Shown here one piece after another: positions 8,712-17,938 of a stretch of DNA of 64,000 bases (its first letter is position 1; every line of letters begins with the position of its first letter). A program made the position numbers and the translations under genes. The stretch is from JANNSX01 sp046348995 (lineage in GTDB: Bacteria; Pseudomonadota; Alphaproteobacteria; Rhizobiales; Hyphomicrobiaceae), in assembly GCA_046348995.1 (NCBI GenBank), contig JAXMDB010000002.1, positions 434,001 to 498,000 on the forward strand, written 5' to 3'. Below the pieces are notes generated by a model. The model was not told where the DNA came from, did no database searches, and saw nothing but the letters and a program-made list of their open reading frames with translations.

Positions 8712-9533
8712 TCAATTCCGCCGGAAGACGAAGGACGCGGCAAGCCCGGACAGTATCGCGAGCGTCACGGAGGCGATGCCGTACCAGAGCGGCTGGGTGA
8801 TCGCGAACGTGTGCAGCTCCTGCTCGATGCCCTCGCGCTGAAGGCCGAGCCGGGTTTTGTAGGTCGACAGCAGCTCGCCCTTTCGGAACAGGTAGATCCA
8901 CGCGCTGAACTCGCCGATCGATACGTTGGCCGGCAGATCGACGGTGGCGCGGAACAGGCTCTTGCCGATGAAGGCTACACCCCGCTCGCTGTCGACATAG
9001 AGCTTCTGGTCGCTCTTCAAGCGCACGATCGATTCGCGAAACTCGCCGAGCTCCTTCGTGCCGAGCTTCTGCTCGGCATCGAAGCGCAGGAACTCGAAAC
9101 CGATGCCGTTCTGCCAGAGCACGGGCTTGGGGGCGATCTCGACGACGGGCCTCGTCGTCACGATCGCATAGAAGCTCGGCACGTCCTTGAATTGCTGGTT
9201 CGTCGTGTTGATCCACAGCCCGCCGACGTTCGATTTGCGGCGGACGACGAGCGGCTCGCGCGGTCCCTCGAGCACGATGGCGACATCGTAGAGGCCTTCG
9301 TCGGGGCGCTGCTGGCGGCTGTTCTCGACAGTTCCGAAGACGACGATGCGGGTGCCGGTGAACGCCGTATCGACGGCGACCGTTCGGGTCGAGACGTCGG
9401 CCTCGATGGTCTCCTTGGGCTGGGTCGCCGGGCTCGTCTGAGCTAGCGCGTGAGGGGTGAGCGCAAAGGCGAGAGCTCCCGCGGCGAGGAGCATCGCCAG
9501 AGCCGATCTTGTGCTCGCGCGCCAACCCCTCAT
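8712..9533 (-). CDS. TIGR02186 family membrane-anchored protein
   Basis: The 273-residue protein has a signal peptide (about residues 1-32, ending near LTPHALAQ), a beta-rich periplasmic region, and one C-terminal transmembrane helix (LWYGIASVTLAILSGLAASF) with a short basic tail. The segment ADVSTRTVAVDTAFTGTRIV, with its FGTVENSR continuation, is typical of TIGR02186. These proteins commonly occur beside TauE/SafE exporters, and their role is unknown. The ATG at 9533 overlaps the TauE stop by 4 bases (ATGA), so the pair is translationally coupled. Longer upstream reading in this frame is only the shadow of the exporter gene. Confidence 0.88.
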   Translation of the reverse strand: MRGWRASTRSALAMLLAAGALAFALTPHALAQTSPATQPKETIEADVSTRTVAVDTAFTGTRIVVFGTVENSRQQRPDEGLYDVAIVLEGPREPLVVRRKSNVGGLWINTTNQQFKDVPSFYAIVTTRPVVEIAPKPVLWQNGIGFEFLRFDAEQKLGTKELGEFRESIVRLKSDQKLYVDSERGVAFIGKSLFRATVDLPANVSIGEFSAWIYLFRKGELLSTYKTRLGLQREGIEQELHTFAITQPLWYGIASVTLAILSGLAASFVFRRN

Positions 9534-10453
9534 GAGCCGCCGACCGGTGCGATGGAGAACAGCTCCTCGGGCTTGAAGATCAGATCGAGGGCGAGGCGTA
9601 GCCCGACCAGGAGCACGATCGCGCCGAGGAAGATGCGGAGCTGCTCGCCCTTCAGCCGCTGCCCGGCGCGAACGCCGAGTTGCGCGCCGATGACGCCACC
9701 GGCCACGAGCAGGAGCGCCAGCACGGCGTCCACCGTCTGGTTCTGCCAAGCCTGTAGAATGGTCGAGAAGCCCGCCACGAAAACCGTTTGAAACTGCGAG
9801 GTGCCGAGCACGATCGTCGTCGGCACCCTGAGCAGGTAGATCATGGCCGGCACCATGAGAAAGCCGCCGCCGACGCCCATCACCGCCGACAGAAGCCCGA
9901 CGAAGGCGCCGAGCGCGATGGGTGGAATGGCGCTGATGTAGAGCTTCGAGCGATGGAAGCGCTGCTTGAACGGCAGGCCGTGGATCCAGCTGTGGTGCGA
10001 GGTCTTGCGCGGGCCCGATGGCTTGCCGTAGCGCGCCCGCAGCATGGCATTGGCGCTCTCGATCACCATGAGCGTGCCGATGATGCCGAGGAACGTCACG
10101 TAGCACAGCACGATGAAGAGATCGCTCAGGCCGAGCTGCCTCAGCTCCTTGACGACCTGTACGCCGAGGATCGAGCCGAACAAGCCGCCCGCCATCATGA
10201 CGGCGCCGAGCTTGATGTCGACGTTGCCGCGCCGCCATTGGGTGATGGCGCCGGAGACGGAGCTGGCGACGACCTGGTTGGCGCCGGTGGCAACCGCCAC
10301 GAGCGGCGAGACGCCGTTGAACATCAGCAAGGGCGTGATGAGAAAGCCGCCACCGACGCCGAACATGCCTGAGAGAAAGCCGACGGCGCCGCCCATCGCA
10401 AGGATGAACAGCGCATTGACCGAGAGTTCGGCGATCGGCAGGTAGATCTGCAT
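9530..10453 (-). CDS. TauE/SafE family sulfite/anion exporter
   Basis: The 307-residue inner-membrane protein has about eight helices in two internal repeats. Each repeat carries the Gly-rich family signature: GGAVGFLSGMFGVGGGFLIT early and SAVMGVGGGFLMVPAMIYLL in the second half. TauE/SafE proteins move sulfite, sulfoacetate or other anions. This gene is first in a two-gene unit with the TIGR02186 protein, a pairing found repeatedly in alphaproteobacteria. The true substrate is not readable. Confidence 0.9.
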   Translation of the reverse strand: MQIYLPIAELSVNALFILAMGGAVGFLSGMFGVGGGFLITPLLMFNGVSPLVAVATGANQVVASSVSGAITQWRRGNVDIKLGAVMMAGGLFGSILGVQVVKELRQLGLSDLFIVLCYVTFLGIIGTLMVIESANAMLRARYGKPSGPRKTSHHSWIHGLPFKQRFHRSKLYISAIPPIALGAFVGLLSAVMGVGGGFLMVPAMIYLLRVPTTIVLGTSQFQTVFVAGFSTILQAWQNQTVDAVLALLLVAGGVIGAQLGVRAGQRLKGEQLRIFLGAIVLLVGLRLALDLIFKPEELFSIAPVGGS

Positions 10454-10623
10454 CAGGTCGGCCCGCTGAACCGGCTAGGAAGCCTCGCCACGATGGGGGC
10501 GGCGCGGCATATGGCAAAGGCGGAGCTGAGCCGTGGCTCGATCCGATAAGGCGCTGGCGCCCGGCCGGTGGTCAATGCGACCATCTGCCGGGTGCCCAGA
10601 AACCTAACGGATAGGATGCGGCG

Positions 10624-13218
10624 TCAACCCGCAAGGCTCATCAGGCGCTGGATCAACATCTCGCTGACCTGGCCAGTGGGCGGCATCTTGGAGCGCTGCT
10701 CGAAGCTCGTGATGGCCTCGCTGGTCTTCGCGTCGAGAACGCCGGGGCTGCCGACCTCGTAGCCGAGCGACTTCAGCAGGTCCTGGACAAGGCTCACGTC
10801 GGCAGGCTTGGGACCTGCTTCCGCTGCGGCCGGTGCCGCTTCTGCCGTCTCGGCCGTCCCTGCCGCAGCCTGCAGGCTAGGCACGGTGTTCACCGTGCTG
10901 TCGATCGCGGCCGGCGTCCAGGACTTGAGCTCGGCGTCGATGCGTCCGGCGATCGAAGGCGCCAGCCGCCGCTTGATGCCGTCGCGACGGCTTGCGGCCT
11001 CTTTGTCGCCGGCGATCGCGGCGAGCGAGAACCAGCGGTAGGCTTCGGCCGTGCTGCGCTTCACGCCGAGGCCGTTCTCGAAAAGAATGGCGAGGTTGAA
11101 CTGGCTGTCGGCGAGGCCGTGGTCGGCGGCTTTGCGGAACAGTTTGGCGGCGGTCGCATAGTCGCGGGGGCCACCCTCCTCGGAGGTCAGGAGCACGGCC
11201 AGGTTATGCATGGCCTTGATGTGGCCAGCCGACGTTGCCTTCGCATACCAGCTCCGGGCCTCGGCGAGGTTCTGGTCGATGCCGGAGCCGCGCTGCAGCA
11301 GGGCGCCAAGCTGATACTGGGACGGCGCATGGCCGGCCTTGGCCGCGCGGCCGTACCATTCGGCGGCCTTCGCGATGTCGGGGGCCCCGAGGGCGCCGCG
11401 AGCGAATTGGCTCGCGATCTGGTACTGGGCGACGACATCGCCGTTCGCCGCCTTGATGCGGATGGCGAGCGGGGCGATGCCTTCCGGAGGCATGTCCTCG
11501 TCCACCGCTCCCGAGATGCTCGACGTCTCGTCCGTAGCCGGCGCGTCGAGAGCGACGTCGGTGGCGGGGACGGCAGGCTCGTCGAAGGTCTCGACGCTGG
11601 CCGCCGCTGTCGAGCCCGTCTCGATGTCCGACGGATCGAGCATCGGCTCGTCGATCATCGACTGCTTGTCGGTTTTGGCTGGCGCCGCCTCGGACTTGTC
11701 CGGCTGCGGCGCGGCTTTGCGCTCGATCTTGATCGTCGGACCAGACGGCTTGCGCGTCAGCTTGCCATAGAGAAGGCCGCCACAAGCGAGCACGAGCGCC
11801 AGGATCGCCAGGATCACGACCGGCCGGGGGCTTTTCTTGTCGAGGGCGAACCGGGCGGCCCGGTTGCTGACCTTGGGAGCCTCGGCCTTGCCACCTTTGA
11901 CGCGGGGAACCGCGCTCTCGGCGGGTGCCGGCGTTGCCTTCGCTTTCGCTTTTGCCGGCGCGCCCGCCGGCTTGCCTGCGGCCGTGGCGGCCCGGCGCGC
12001 GGACGCAATGAGTTGCTCGCGGGGCGAGAGCGGGCGCTCGTCGGCGGCTTCGTCCTCGGCCGGCGGCGGTGCGGCGGCGCGGCGCGAGGCAACTTTCGGC
12101 ATCACCTCGGCGGGCGCTTCGACCTCATCGCCCGGCTCGCCCTCCTCGAAGCTCGCATAGGCTTCGGGTCCGATCTCGTAGGACGTGTCCTCGGCCTCGG
12201 ATGCTGCCGCCGCGCTGTGGTGCTCACGCGGTGCCGGCGCGGCTTCCTCCATCGCCGGCTCGCCGGCGGTCGCTTGCTGGATCTCGTGCTCGATGACACC
12301 GACACGGGTATCGAGAGTCTCCACGATCGTGCGGATCGAGACCAGGAGCTGTTGGGTCGTGCTGTCCTCGGCCTGGCGGTCGGTCACGTAGGACGAGAGC
12401 AGTTGCTCGATGCCGTCGAGGCGCTCGTAGCTGTGAGGCGAGGCCTGCTCCACGGGCGTGCCGTGCGCGGACATCTGTGAGACCACCCGCTCGGCCACGC
12501 TTTCGGCGAGCAGCGCGTTGTCGGTGGTCTTGCCCGCGACCTCGTCGATCAGGCGGGCGAGGTTGTCCTCGATCACCTCGAGGCGGCCGATTTCCTCGGC
12601 GACGCGCTGGTACTGGCCCTTGAGCTCGTCCATGCGGTCGAGAATGGCGTCCGAGGGGGCGGCCACGGCCGAGCGCACGAGCACCGACTCGAGCTTCTCT
12701 TCGAGCGAGGCAAGACGTTGCGAGATCGCATCGAGGCTCGGGTGATCGGCAACTGCCTCGAACCGGTGCGGCTCTGCCTCTGTCACGTCGTCATCGGCAT
12801 CGTAGGCTTGGTATGCCTCCGGGCCGCTCGCCTGGTCATCGTCGTCGTCCGGGTAAATGGAGGACGGTTGGTGACGGGCCTCGTGCAGAGGCTGAGCGAT
12901 TTCGATCGGTCGCGAGCGCTGCCGCGTTTCGGCGACGGGCGCACCAGTCGCGGCGCCGCCCCGCGTGTAGACCGCCGCAACGGAAGCATACAGGTCGTCG
13001 AGCTGGGCGTCGTGGGACCGCATGGCGGGCGCTGCCTCTTGTGTGGGGGCTGTTTGGATGGTCGCCGAGGACCGGCGCGGGAAAGTCTTCACGATCGGCG
13101 GCTCGGCATCGTCCAGTGCGGCGGCCAGACCCGGCTCGGTCATGGCGGCATGGCCTTCCATGAGGCTCAGTCTCGCCCTGACGTCGGCAAGGATGTCGTC
13201 CTGGGATGCGTTGCGCAT
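10624..13218 (-). CDS. Sel1-repeat and peptidoglycan-binding membrane protein (PodJ/polarity-factor-like)
   Basis: The 864-residue protein starts MRNASQDDILADVRARLSLMEG. The first 460 or so residues are acidic and predicted cytoplasmic, with coiled-coil-like stretches (LASLEEKLESVL and later). One transmembrane helix lies near 462-484 (PVVILAILALVLACGG). An acidic linker of about 100 residues follows, then Sel1 repeats at about 595-760 (such as AAEWYGRAAKAGHAPSQYQL and AAKLFRKAADHG), and a C-terminal peptidoglycan-binding type 1 domain at about 800-860. This is the general plan of PodJ-like localisation factors, which tie cell-pole organisation to the wall. A role in polarity or envelope assembly is inferred from architecture only. 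The gene is divergent from the small secreted protein at 13546. Confidence 0.82.
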   Translation of the reverse strand: MRNASQDDILADVRARLSLMEGHAAMTEPGLAAALDDAEPPIVKTFPRRSSATIQTAPTQEAAPAMRSHDAQLDDLYASVAAVYTRGGAATGAPVAETRQRSRPIEIAQPLHEARHQPSSIYPDDDDDQASGPEAYQAYDADDDVTEAEPHRFEAVADHPSLDAISQRLASLEEKLESVLVRSAVAAPSDAILDRMDELKGQYQRVAEEIGRLEVIEDNLARLIDEVAGKTTDNALLAESVAERVVSQMSAHGTPVEQASPHSYERLDGIEQLLSSYVTDRQAEDSTTQQLLVSIRTIVETLDTRVGVIEHEIQQATAGEPAMEEAAPAPREHHSAAAASEAEDTSYEIGPEAYASFEEGEPGDEVEAPAEVMPKVASRRAAAPPPAEDEAADERPLSPREQLIASARRAATAAGKPAGAPAKAKAKATPAPAESAVPRVKGGKAEAPKVSNRAARFALDKKSPRPVVILAILALVLACGGLLYGKLTRKPSGPTIKIERKAAPQPDKSEAAPAKTDKQSMIDEPMLDPSDIETGSTAAASVETFDEPAVPATDVALDAPATDETSSISGAVDEDMPPEGIAPLAIRIKAANGDVVAQYQIASQFARGALGAPDIAKAAEWYGRAAKAGHAPSQYQLGALLQRGSGIDQNLAEARSWYAKATSAGHIKAMHNLAVLLTSEEGGPRDYATAAKLFRKAADHGLADSQFNLAILFENGLGVKRSTAEAYRWFSLAAIAGDKEAASRRDGIKRRLAPSIAGRIDAELKSWTPAAIDSTVNTVPSLQAAAGTAETAEAAPAAAEAGPKPADVSLVQDLLKSLGYEVGSPGVLDAKTSEAITSFEQRSKMPPTGQVSEMLIQRLMSLAG

Positions 13219-13545
13219 GTGAGGCCCGTCGGTTCGATGCGGCTGCAGCAGGACGGGATCGGAAGATCTCGGCTGCTGACTGTCCGAACAAGAGACGGGA
13301 AGCGGACATCTGTTGGGAAAGTCGCAATACCAAGTAAAAACTTGGTTAAACCTATGACATAAGTGGTCGAATTTCCAGTCACTTGGAGATGGGAAAATAA
13401 TTATAATTGATCAATCTGGAATTTAATCACGGGTACTCTGGATGTTATTATGAGTGTTGCGGAGAACAATCATGAGAAAGGGCTGCCATTGCAGGCTGGA
13501 ACGGTCTAAACTCGGTCTGAAACCGACGAAATAGGAGATGCCACC
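13219..13545. promoter_or_regulatory. AT-rich divergent intergenic region
   Basis: This 327-base gap separates the Sel1/PG-binding gene (minus) from the small secreted protein (plus). Bases about 13385-13425 are strikingly AT-rich for this genome (AATAATTATAATTGATCAAT). That makes it the likely site of one or both divergent promoters or of a nucleoid-protein binding site. I could not assign -35/-10 boxes with confidence. A Shine-Dalgarno AGGAGA lies at about 13532, ahead of the GTG at 13546. No small gene is visible. Confidence 0.5.
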
Positions 13546-13968
13546 GTGAATCGGATTTCTCTCCTCGTGGTGCTCGCCGCGCTCGCTCATCCTGCCGCTG
13601 CAGCGGAAATCGGATCCCCCCGCTACACGATGACCCCTATTGATGGTGGTGCACTCCGGCTCGACACACTAACGGGCACGGTCGCACGCTGTGTCGGGGC
13701 GGGCGGCACGTGGAGCTGCCGGACGCTTCCCGATGATGCACAAGCGCTACAGGACGAGATCGATCGTCTCGCGGAACAGAATGCGAGGCTGCGGTCCGAG
13801 CTCGGAACGAATCAGGGCAGCGGGATGAGTGGCGGGCCCGTCGTGAGCTTCAAGCTGCCGAGCGACGCCGAGGTCGACAAAGCCATGAGCTTCGTCGAGC
13901 GCGTTCTCAAGCGCTTCAAGTCGATCGTCAAGGACCTTCACGAGGACGAGCCGGACACGTCGTTGTAA
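13546..13968 (+). CDS. Small secreted protein with coiled-coil segment, function unknown
   Basis: The 140-residue product begins with a GTG preceded by AGGAGA. Residues 1-20 form a signal peptide (MNRISLLVVLAALAHPAAAA). A small domain with two Cys residues follows (ARCVGAGGTWSCRTL), then a short coiled coil (LQDEIDRLAEQNARLRSEL) and a charged C-terminal helix ending DEDEPD-like. The Cys pair may form a disulfide in the periplasm. It resembles conserved hypothetical proteins of Hyphomicrobiales, but I recognise no named family. It is divergent from the polarity-type protein, so an envelope link is possible but unproven. Confidence 0.75.
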   Translation: MNRISLLVVLAALAHPAAAAEIGSPRYTMTPIDGGALRLDTLTGTVARCVGAGGTWSCRTLPDDAQALQDEIDRLAEQNARLRSELGTNQGSGMSGGPVVSFKLPSDAEVDKAMSFVERVLKRFKSIVKDLHEDEPDTSL

Positions 13969-13982
13969 CGGCTCCCCCGTCC

Positions 13983-14945
13983 CTATCCGGCCGTCGCGAA
14001 CCGATCCGTTGCGCGGATGAGTGCGGCGGCGATGCCCGGCTCGGTCAGGGCATGGCCGCCGTCGGGCACGATGACGAGCTGGGCTTCCGGCCACACCTCG
14101 GCGAGATCGAACGCATTCTTCACCGGCGTGCACATGTCGTACCGGCCGTGCACGATGACGCCAGGAATATGCCGGATCTTATGCGCGTCCCTCAGGATCT
14201 GGTCGTCCTGATCGAAGAAGCCCTTGTTGACGAAGTAGTGGCACTCGATGCGGGCGAAGGCGCGCGCATAGTCGTCGGCGCCGAACATGCGCACCCGGTC
14301 GGGATCGGGGATCAGCGACAGCGCCGAGCCCTCCCACATGCTCCAGAGCCGTGCTGCTGCAACTTGAGCCGCCGGACTCGGATCCGTCAGCCGGCGGTAG
14401 TAGGCGGCGATCAGGTCGCCCTGCTCGGCCGCCGGGATGTGCGCCTTGTAGGGGGCGAAGGTCTCGGGAAACACCCAGCCCGCTCCGTCCTGATAGAACC
14501 AGAGCAGCTCCGAGCGGCGCAGCATGAAGATGCCTCGCAGCACGAGCTCCGTCACGCGATCGGGATGGGTCTGGGCATAGGCGAGCGCAAGTGTCGAGCC
14601 CCATGATCCCCCGAACAGCTGCCAGCGATCGATGCCGAGATGGACGCGGATGCGCTCCATATCGGCGACGAGGTGCCACGTCGTGTTGGCGTCCAGCGAG
14701 GCATTCGGCGTCGAGCGGCCGCAGCCGCGTTGGTCGAACAGCACGATCCGGTAGCGGTCGGGATCGTGGAACCGGCGCATCGCCGGGTAGCTTCCCCCGC
14801 CCGGACCACCGTGGACGACGATGACGGGCTTGCCCTCAGGATTGCCCGACTCCTCGAAATAGATCTCGTGTCCGTCGCCGACCGGCAGGCGGCCGGAGCG
14901 GAAGGGCTCGATGGCGGGATACAGGCTGTCGGCGAGGTCGCGCAT
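13983..14945 (-). CDS. pip: Prolyl aminopeptidase
   Basis: The 320-residue alpha/beta-hydrolase starts LYPAIEPFRSGRLPVGDGHE after MRDLADS, the standard N-terminus of bacterial proline iminopeptidases. The oxyanion region is HGGPGGGS, and the nucleophile is Ser114 in GGSWGSTLAL. The acid lies in GRYDMCTP and the His in PDGGHAL. The enzyme releases N-terminal proline from peptides in the cytosol (peptidase family S33). Length and motifs match. It converges with the preceding small secreted protein gene, and a hairpin repeat lies just upstream. Confidence 0.94.
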   Translation of the reverse strand: MRDLADSLYPAIEPFRSGRLPVGDGHEIYFEESGNPEGKPVIVVHGGPGGGSYPAMRRFHDPDRYRIVLFDQRGCGRSTPNASLDANTTWHLVADMERIRVHLGIDRWQLFGGSWGSTLALAYAQTHPDRVTELVLRGIFMLRRSELLWFYQDGAGWVFPETFAPYKAHIPAAEQGDLIAAYYRRLTDPSPAAQVAAARLWSMWEGSALSLIPDPDRVRMFGADDYARAFARIECHYFVNKGFFDQDDQILRDAHKIRHIPGVIVHGRYDMCTPVKNAFDLAEVWPEAQLVIVPDGGHALTEPGIAAALIRATDRFATAG

Positions 14946-14949
14946 GGTG

Positions 14950-15060
14950 TGCTCCTAGGGCACGTTCAGGCGAAGTGGAAACCGGTTCGCCGTAAGAACG
15001 TGCCCAAAATCAATAACCTGGAACGGGTTCTCGATTCCACTTGAACTGAACCCGATCTAG
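14950..15060. repeat. Hairpin-bearing intergenic repeat (CACGTT-type)
   Basis: Between the pip start and the symporter end lies a non-coding stretch with inverted arms. GGGCACGTT at about 14958 pairs with AACGTGCCC at about 14996, enclosing a smaller pair (GGCGAA/TTCGCC). A second weaker hairpin follows around GGAACGGGTTC. The two-hairpin plan mirrors the twin-hairpin repeats at 5299 and 35067, but the sequence differs, so it belongs to another repeat subfamily. Confidence 0.6.
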
Positions 15061-15097
15061 GCTCGGCTGAGCAGATAACCGGACAAGTGGTCGCGAA

Positions 15098-16948
15098 TCA
15101 AACCGGACGCTTGCGGTTGGCCCGCTGGAGCCGCAATTCGCGCTCGAGCAGAGTTTCGCCGCCGGGTACCCGCATGTCGCGGACGACGTCGAGCATCCGC
15201 TTCTCCGGCGCCGGCGTCACGAGACTGACCACGACGGCGACCGCCGCTGCGACCGGCAGGGACAATGCCGCAACGGCGAGACCCGTTCCGGCGCCCGCCG
15301 TGCCGAGGCCACCGGACAAATCGAGAAGGAGGGTCGCGCCCGTCAGACCGAAGCCGGTCACGATCGAAAGAAGCGCGCCCCATGCGTTGATCCGCTTCCA
15401 CCACACCGACATGACGATTGGCGCGAGCAGCGACGGCCCGAGAATGGCAAGGCCCCATAGATAGAGTGCGAACGGATCGGCGCGGACCGACAGAGCCATC
15501 CAGCACCCTAGGCCGGCAACGGTCAGACCCAAGGCGCGGAGCAGCACGAGCCGCATCCTCTCCGCGCTCAACTCGTCTCGCCAAGCGAGCAGAACGTCCT
15601 CGCCGAGCGTCGTCGAGAGCGCGTGCACCTGGGCCGAGGCGGCGGCGAGCGCTGCGGCCAGTAGCCCGACGAGGGCCAGATCGCCGAACGCCTCGGGAAG
15701 TCCGGCGACCGCCGGCAACATGAGAACGATGCTGTCCCGGCCGATGCCGATACCGGCAATGCTCAGGCGATCGGCTTGGGTGTCGTAGGTCGACCAGCCC
15801 GAGCCAGCAAACGCGTCGAGCCAAGGCGGGACTTGGTCGAGCGTCTGCCCGGGGAGGGTGATCATAAGGATGTGACGTGCAAAAACCGCGATGGCCGGTA
15901 GCGTCAGCAGGATCAGCGCCGCGATGAACGCCGACCACGTCATGGCTCGCCTGACCGTCAGCACGCTTGCTGCCGTGCTCGAGCGCTGGGCGATGAGGGG
16001 ATGTGCGGCAAGTCCCGCCGCAATGGCCAGGACGAGGAGCGTCATGGCGATGCTGCTCTGCGTCGTGAAAAGGTCGAAATAGGGCTTGGAGAGCGGTGCC
16101 GGTCCTGCGGGAAGAACGACCGGCAGCAACGCGGGGTCGCTCAGGCTCTTGAGGCCGTTGGTCGCTTCGAGCGTTGTGAGATCCCGGGCGACGACGCCAT
16201 AGCTCAGCTGCGGCACAGGCAGGTTCGTGAGGATGAGGCTGACGAGGGTCACCGGCACGATGATGGCGAGCAACGCCAGAATGCCGCTCGCCGCGCCGGT
16301 CCAGGCGACGCTCCGCGATCCACCCGTTACGACCGTCATCGCCAGCATGACGAAATAGGCCGCCGCAACCAGCCTCGGATCCACACCGAGCCGGCCGGCG
16401 GCGATCGTGACGCCGAGCTTGAGCTCGCCTGCGAGCATGAACAAGAGCACGACGGAGATGACGACGCCGGCCACGAGCCTCAGCGTCCGGCTCTCGAATC
16501 GCCGCCCGGCAAAGCTCGCGAGCGAGAGGGCGCCATCCTTGCGGACGTAGGGCTGAATGAGGACGGCCGATACCAAGAGGCCCGCCATGATGCCGAGCGC
16601 ATAGGGCAGCGCGTCGAAGCCGAGGAAGAAGAAGGTCCCCGTCAAGCCCGCGAGCCCTGTTGCGCCGATGACCGAGACCGTCATTCCGATGCTCGAGAAG
16701 GCGCCGGGAATGCTTCGTTCGGCCGTCCGGTACGACCAGTCCTGGCGTGTCATCGTCAGAAGGCCGATGCCCGCGATCGCCAGGGCGGCCCCGCCGATCA
16801 TGACGAGCCGCAGCGTCTCAGCATCGGATCCCAACTGCTCGAAGATGAGGACGAGGACGACCAGCGCCACAAAAATGCTCGTGACGATGGAGAGATAGCC
16901 GCTGATGCGCCGGCTCATCGCCGGTGGCGCGGTGTGGCGCATCACCAT
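15098..16948 (-). CDS. Sodium/solute symporter, acetate permease-like (VC_2705 subfamily)
   Basis: The 616-residue inner-membrane protein has about 13-14 hydrophobic helices and belongs to the SSS family. It follows directly after a DUF4212 gene on the same strand. That pairing of a small two-helix subunit with this large permease marks the VC_2705 (TIGR03648) type, which probably takes up short organic acids such as acetate with Na+. The C-terminal region has a long hydrophobic pair and then a basic tail (ELRLQRANRKRPV). I took the first ATG (16948), 3 bases after the DUF4212 stop; a later MSRRISGYLS start is possible. Confidence 0.9.
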   Translation of the reverse strand: MVMRHTAPPAMSRRISGYLSIVTSIFVALVVLVLIFEQLGSDAETLRLVMIGGAALAIAGIGLLTMTRQDWSYRTAERSIPGAFSSIGMTVSVIGATGLAGLTGTFFFLGFDALPYALGIMAGLLVSAVLIQPYVRKDGALSLASFAGRRFESRTLRLVAGVVISVVLLFMLAGELKLGVTIAAGRLGVDPRLVAAAYFVMLAMTVVTGGSRSVAWTGAASGILALLAIIVPVTLVSLILTNLPVPQLSYGVVARDLTTLEATNGLKSLSDPALLPVVLPAGPAPLSKPYFDLFTTQSSIAMTLLVLAIAAGLAAHPLIAQRSSTAASVLTVRRAMTWSAFIAALILLTLPAIAVFARHILMITLPGQTLDQVPPWLDAFAGSGWSTYDTQADRLSIAGIGIGRDSIVLMLPAVAGLPEAFGDLALVGLLAAALAAASAQVHALSTTLGEDVLLAWRDELSAERMRLVLLRALGLTVAGLGCWMALSVRADPFALYLWGLAILGPSLLAPIVMSVWWKRINAWGALLSIVTGFGLTGATLLLDLSGGLGTAGAGTGLAVAALSLPVAAAVAVVVSLVTPAPEKRMLDVVRDMRVPGGETLLERELRLQRANRKRPV

Positions 16949-16951
16949 GGC

Positions 16952-17209
16952 TCAGACGTCCTCCTGGGCGCCGTGCCACTGATCGATCTCGTCCTGCCGC
17001 GCGGCGAAGCGGCCGATGCTGAGAAGGCACAAGACGAGACTGCCATGCAAGGCGGCCAGATAGCCGAGCGGCAGTCCGAGCAGAGTCCATTCCGATAGCC
17101 AGCTCGCAAGGAGAGGAGCGAGCAAGCCAATGCCGGCGACCGCGAGCGTGACGATGGCGAGCCGCTTGGTCTCGCGCCAATAGGGCCGGCGATGAGTCTT
17201 GCGCTTCAA
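16952..17209 (-). CDS. DUF4212 domain protein, small subunit of sodium/solute symporter
   Basis: The 85-residue protein has a basic N-terminus (MKRKTHRRPYWRETKRL), two transmembrane helices (about 19-38 and 43-64), and a short polar tail. The motif YWRETKRL near the start is typical of DUF4212 (TIGR03647). It is always encoded just upstream of an SSS permease, as here, and is presumed to be its small partner. The 3-base gap to the permease implies coupled translation. Confidence 0.92.
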   Translation of the reverse strand: MKRKTHRRPYWRETKRLAIVTLAVAGIGLLAPLLASWLSEWTLLGLPLGYLAALHGSLVLCLLSIGRFAARQDEIDQWHGAQEDV

Positions 17210-17503
17210 GAAACGTGCTCCGCGACGATCGAGGGCGGGGGGATCCGTTCCATCTCGCCCGATTGTGGTCGTACCGGGGCGCCCGCGCTATTCCGGTATG
17301 CTTGCGTACTTCACTTAAGGAGGCAATGCCGTCCGTTGCCTCGGCGAGGGTCTTTGAGTAACGCAATGATTTGAAGGTCTTGACACGCTGGCATACCATG
17401 CGCGTGCGAATCGGTCCGCCATCGGAATGTGGCGGTCTGGACGCAAGTGCCGGTTGGGTCCGGCACCAATGCCGGTGAGCAAGCCCGGCAACAGGGGAGA
17501 GCT

Positions 17504-17914
17504 ATGGGAATTATCTCTGAGTTTCGCGAGTTCGCCATCAAAGGCAACATGATCGACATGGCGGTCGGCATCATCATGGGCGCCGCCTTCGGTGGTGTCG
17601 TGACCTCGCTGGTCGGCGATGTGATCATGCCGCTGGTCGGCATGATCGTCGGCAATGCCGACTTCTCCAGCATCGGTCCTGTGCTGAGCGAAAACGGGGG
17701 GCCCGACGGCAAGCCGATCGTCTGGGCGATCGGCAAGTTCATCACGGTCGCCATCAACTTCCTGATCGTCGCCTGGGTGATCTTCATGCTGGTCAAGGCC
17801 GTGAACAAGGCCAAGAGCCTCGCGTCGAAGCCTCAGGCTCCGGCCGCCCCGCCGCCGCCGCCGCGCACCGAGGTTCTCCTCGAGGAGATCCGCAACGCGC
17901 TGGTGAAAAAGTAA
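17504..17914 (+). CDS. mscL: Large-conductance mechanosensitive channel MscL
   Basis: The 136-residue protein starts MGIISEFREFAIKGNMIDMA, the conserved amphipathic N-helix of MscL. TM1 follows (VGIIMGAAFGGVVTSLVGDV), then a periplasmic loop, TM2 (FITVAINFLIVAWVIFMLVK) and a C-terminal helix. The homopentamer opens under membrane tension to release solutes on osmotic downshock. The loop ILSENGGPDGKP-like region is of average size. The ATG at 17504 follows GGGGAGAGCT, a good ribosome site. A strong terminator follows the stop, so this is a single-gene unit. The 294 bases upstream hold no other gene. Confidence 0.97.
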   Translation: MGIISEFREFAIKGNMIDMAVGIIMGAAFGGVVTSLVGDVIMPLVGMIVGNADFSSIGPVLSENGGPDGKPIVWAIGKFITVAINFLIVAWVIFMLVKAVNKAKSLASKPQAPAAPPPPPRTEVLLEEIRNALVKK

Positions 17915-17938
17915 ACTCGGGACGAGCGTCTCAAATGG

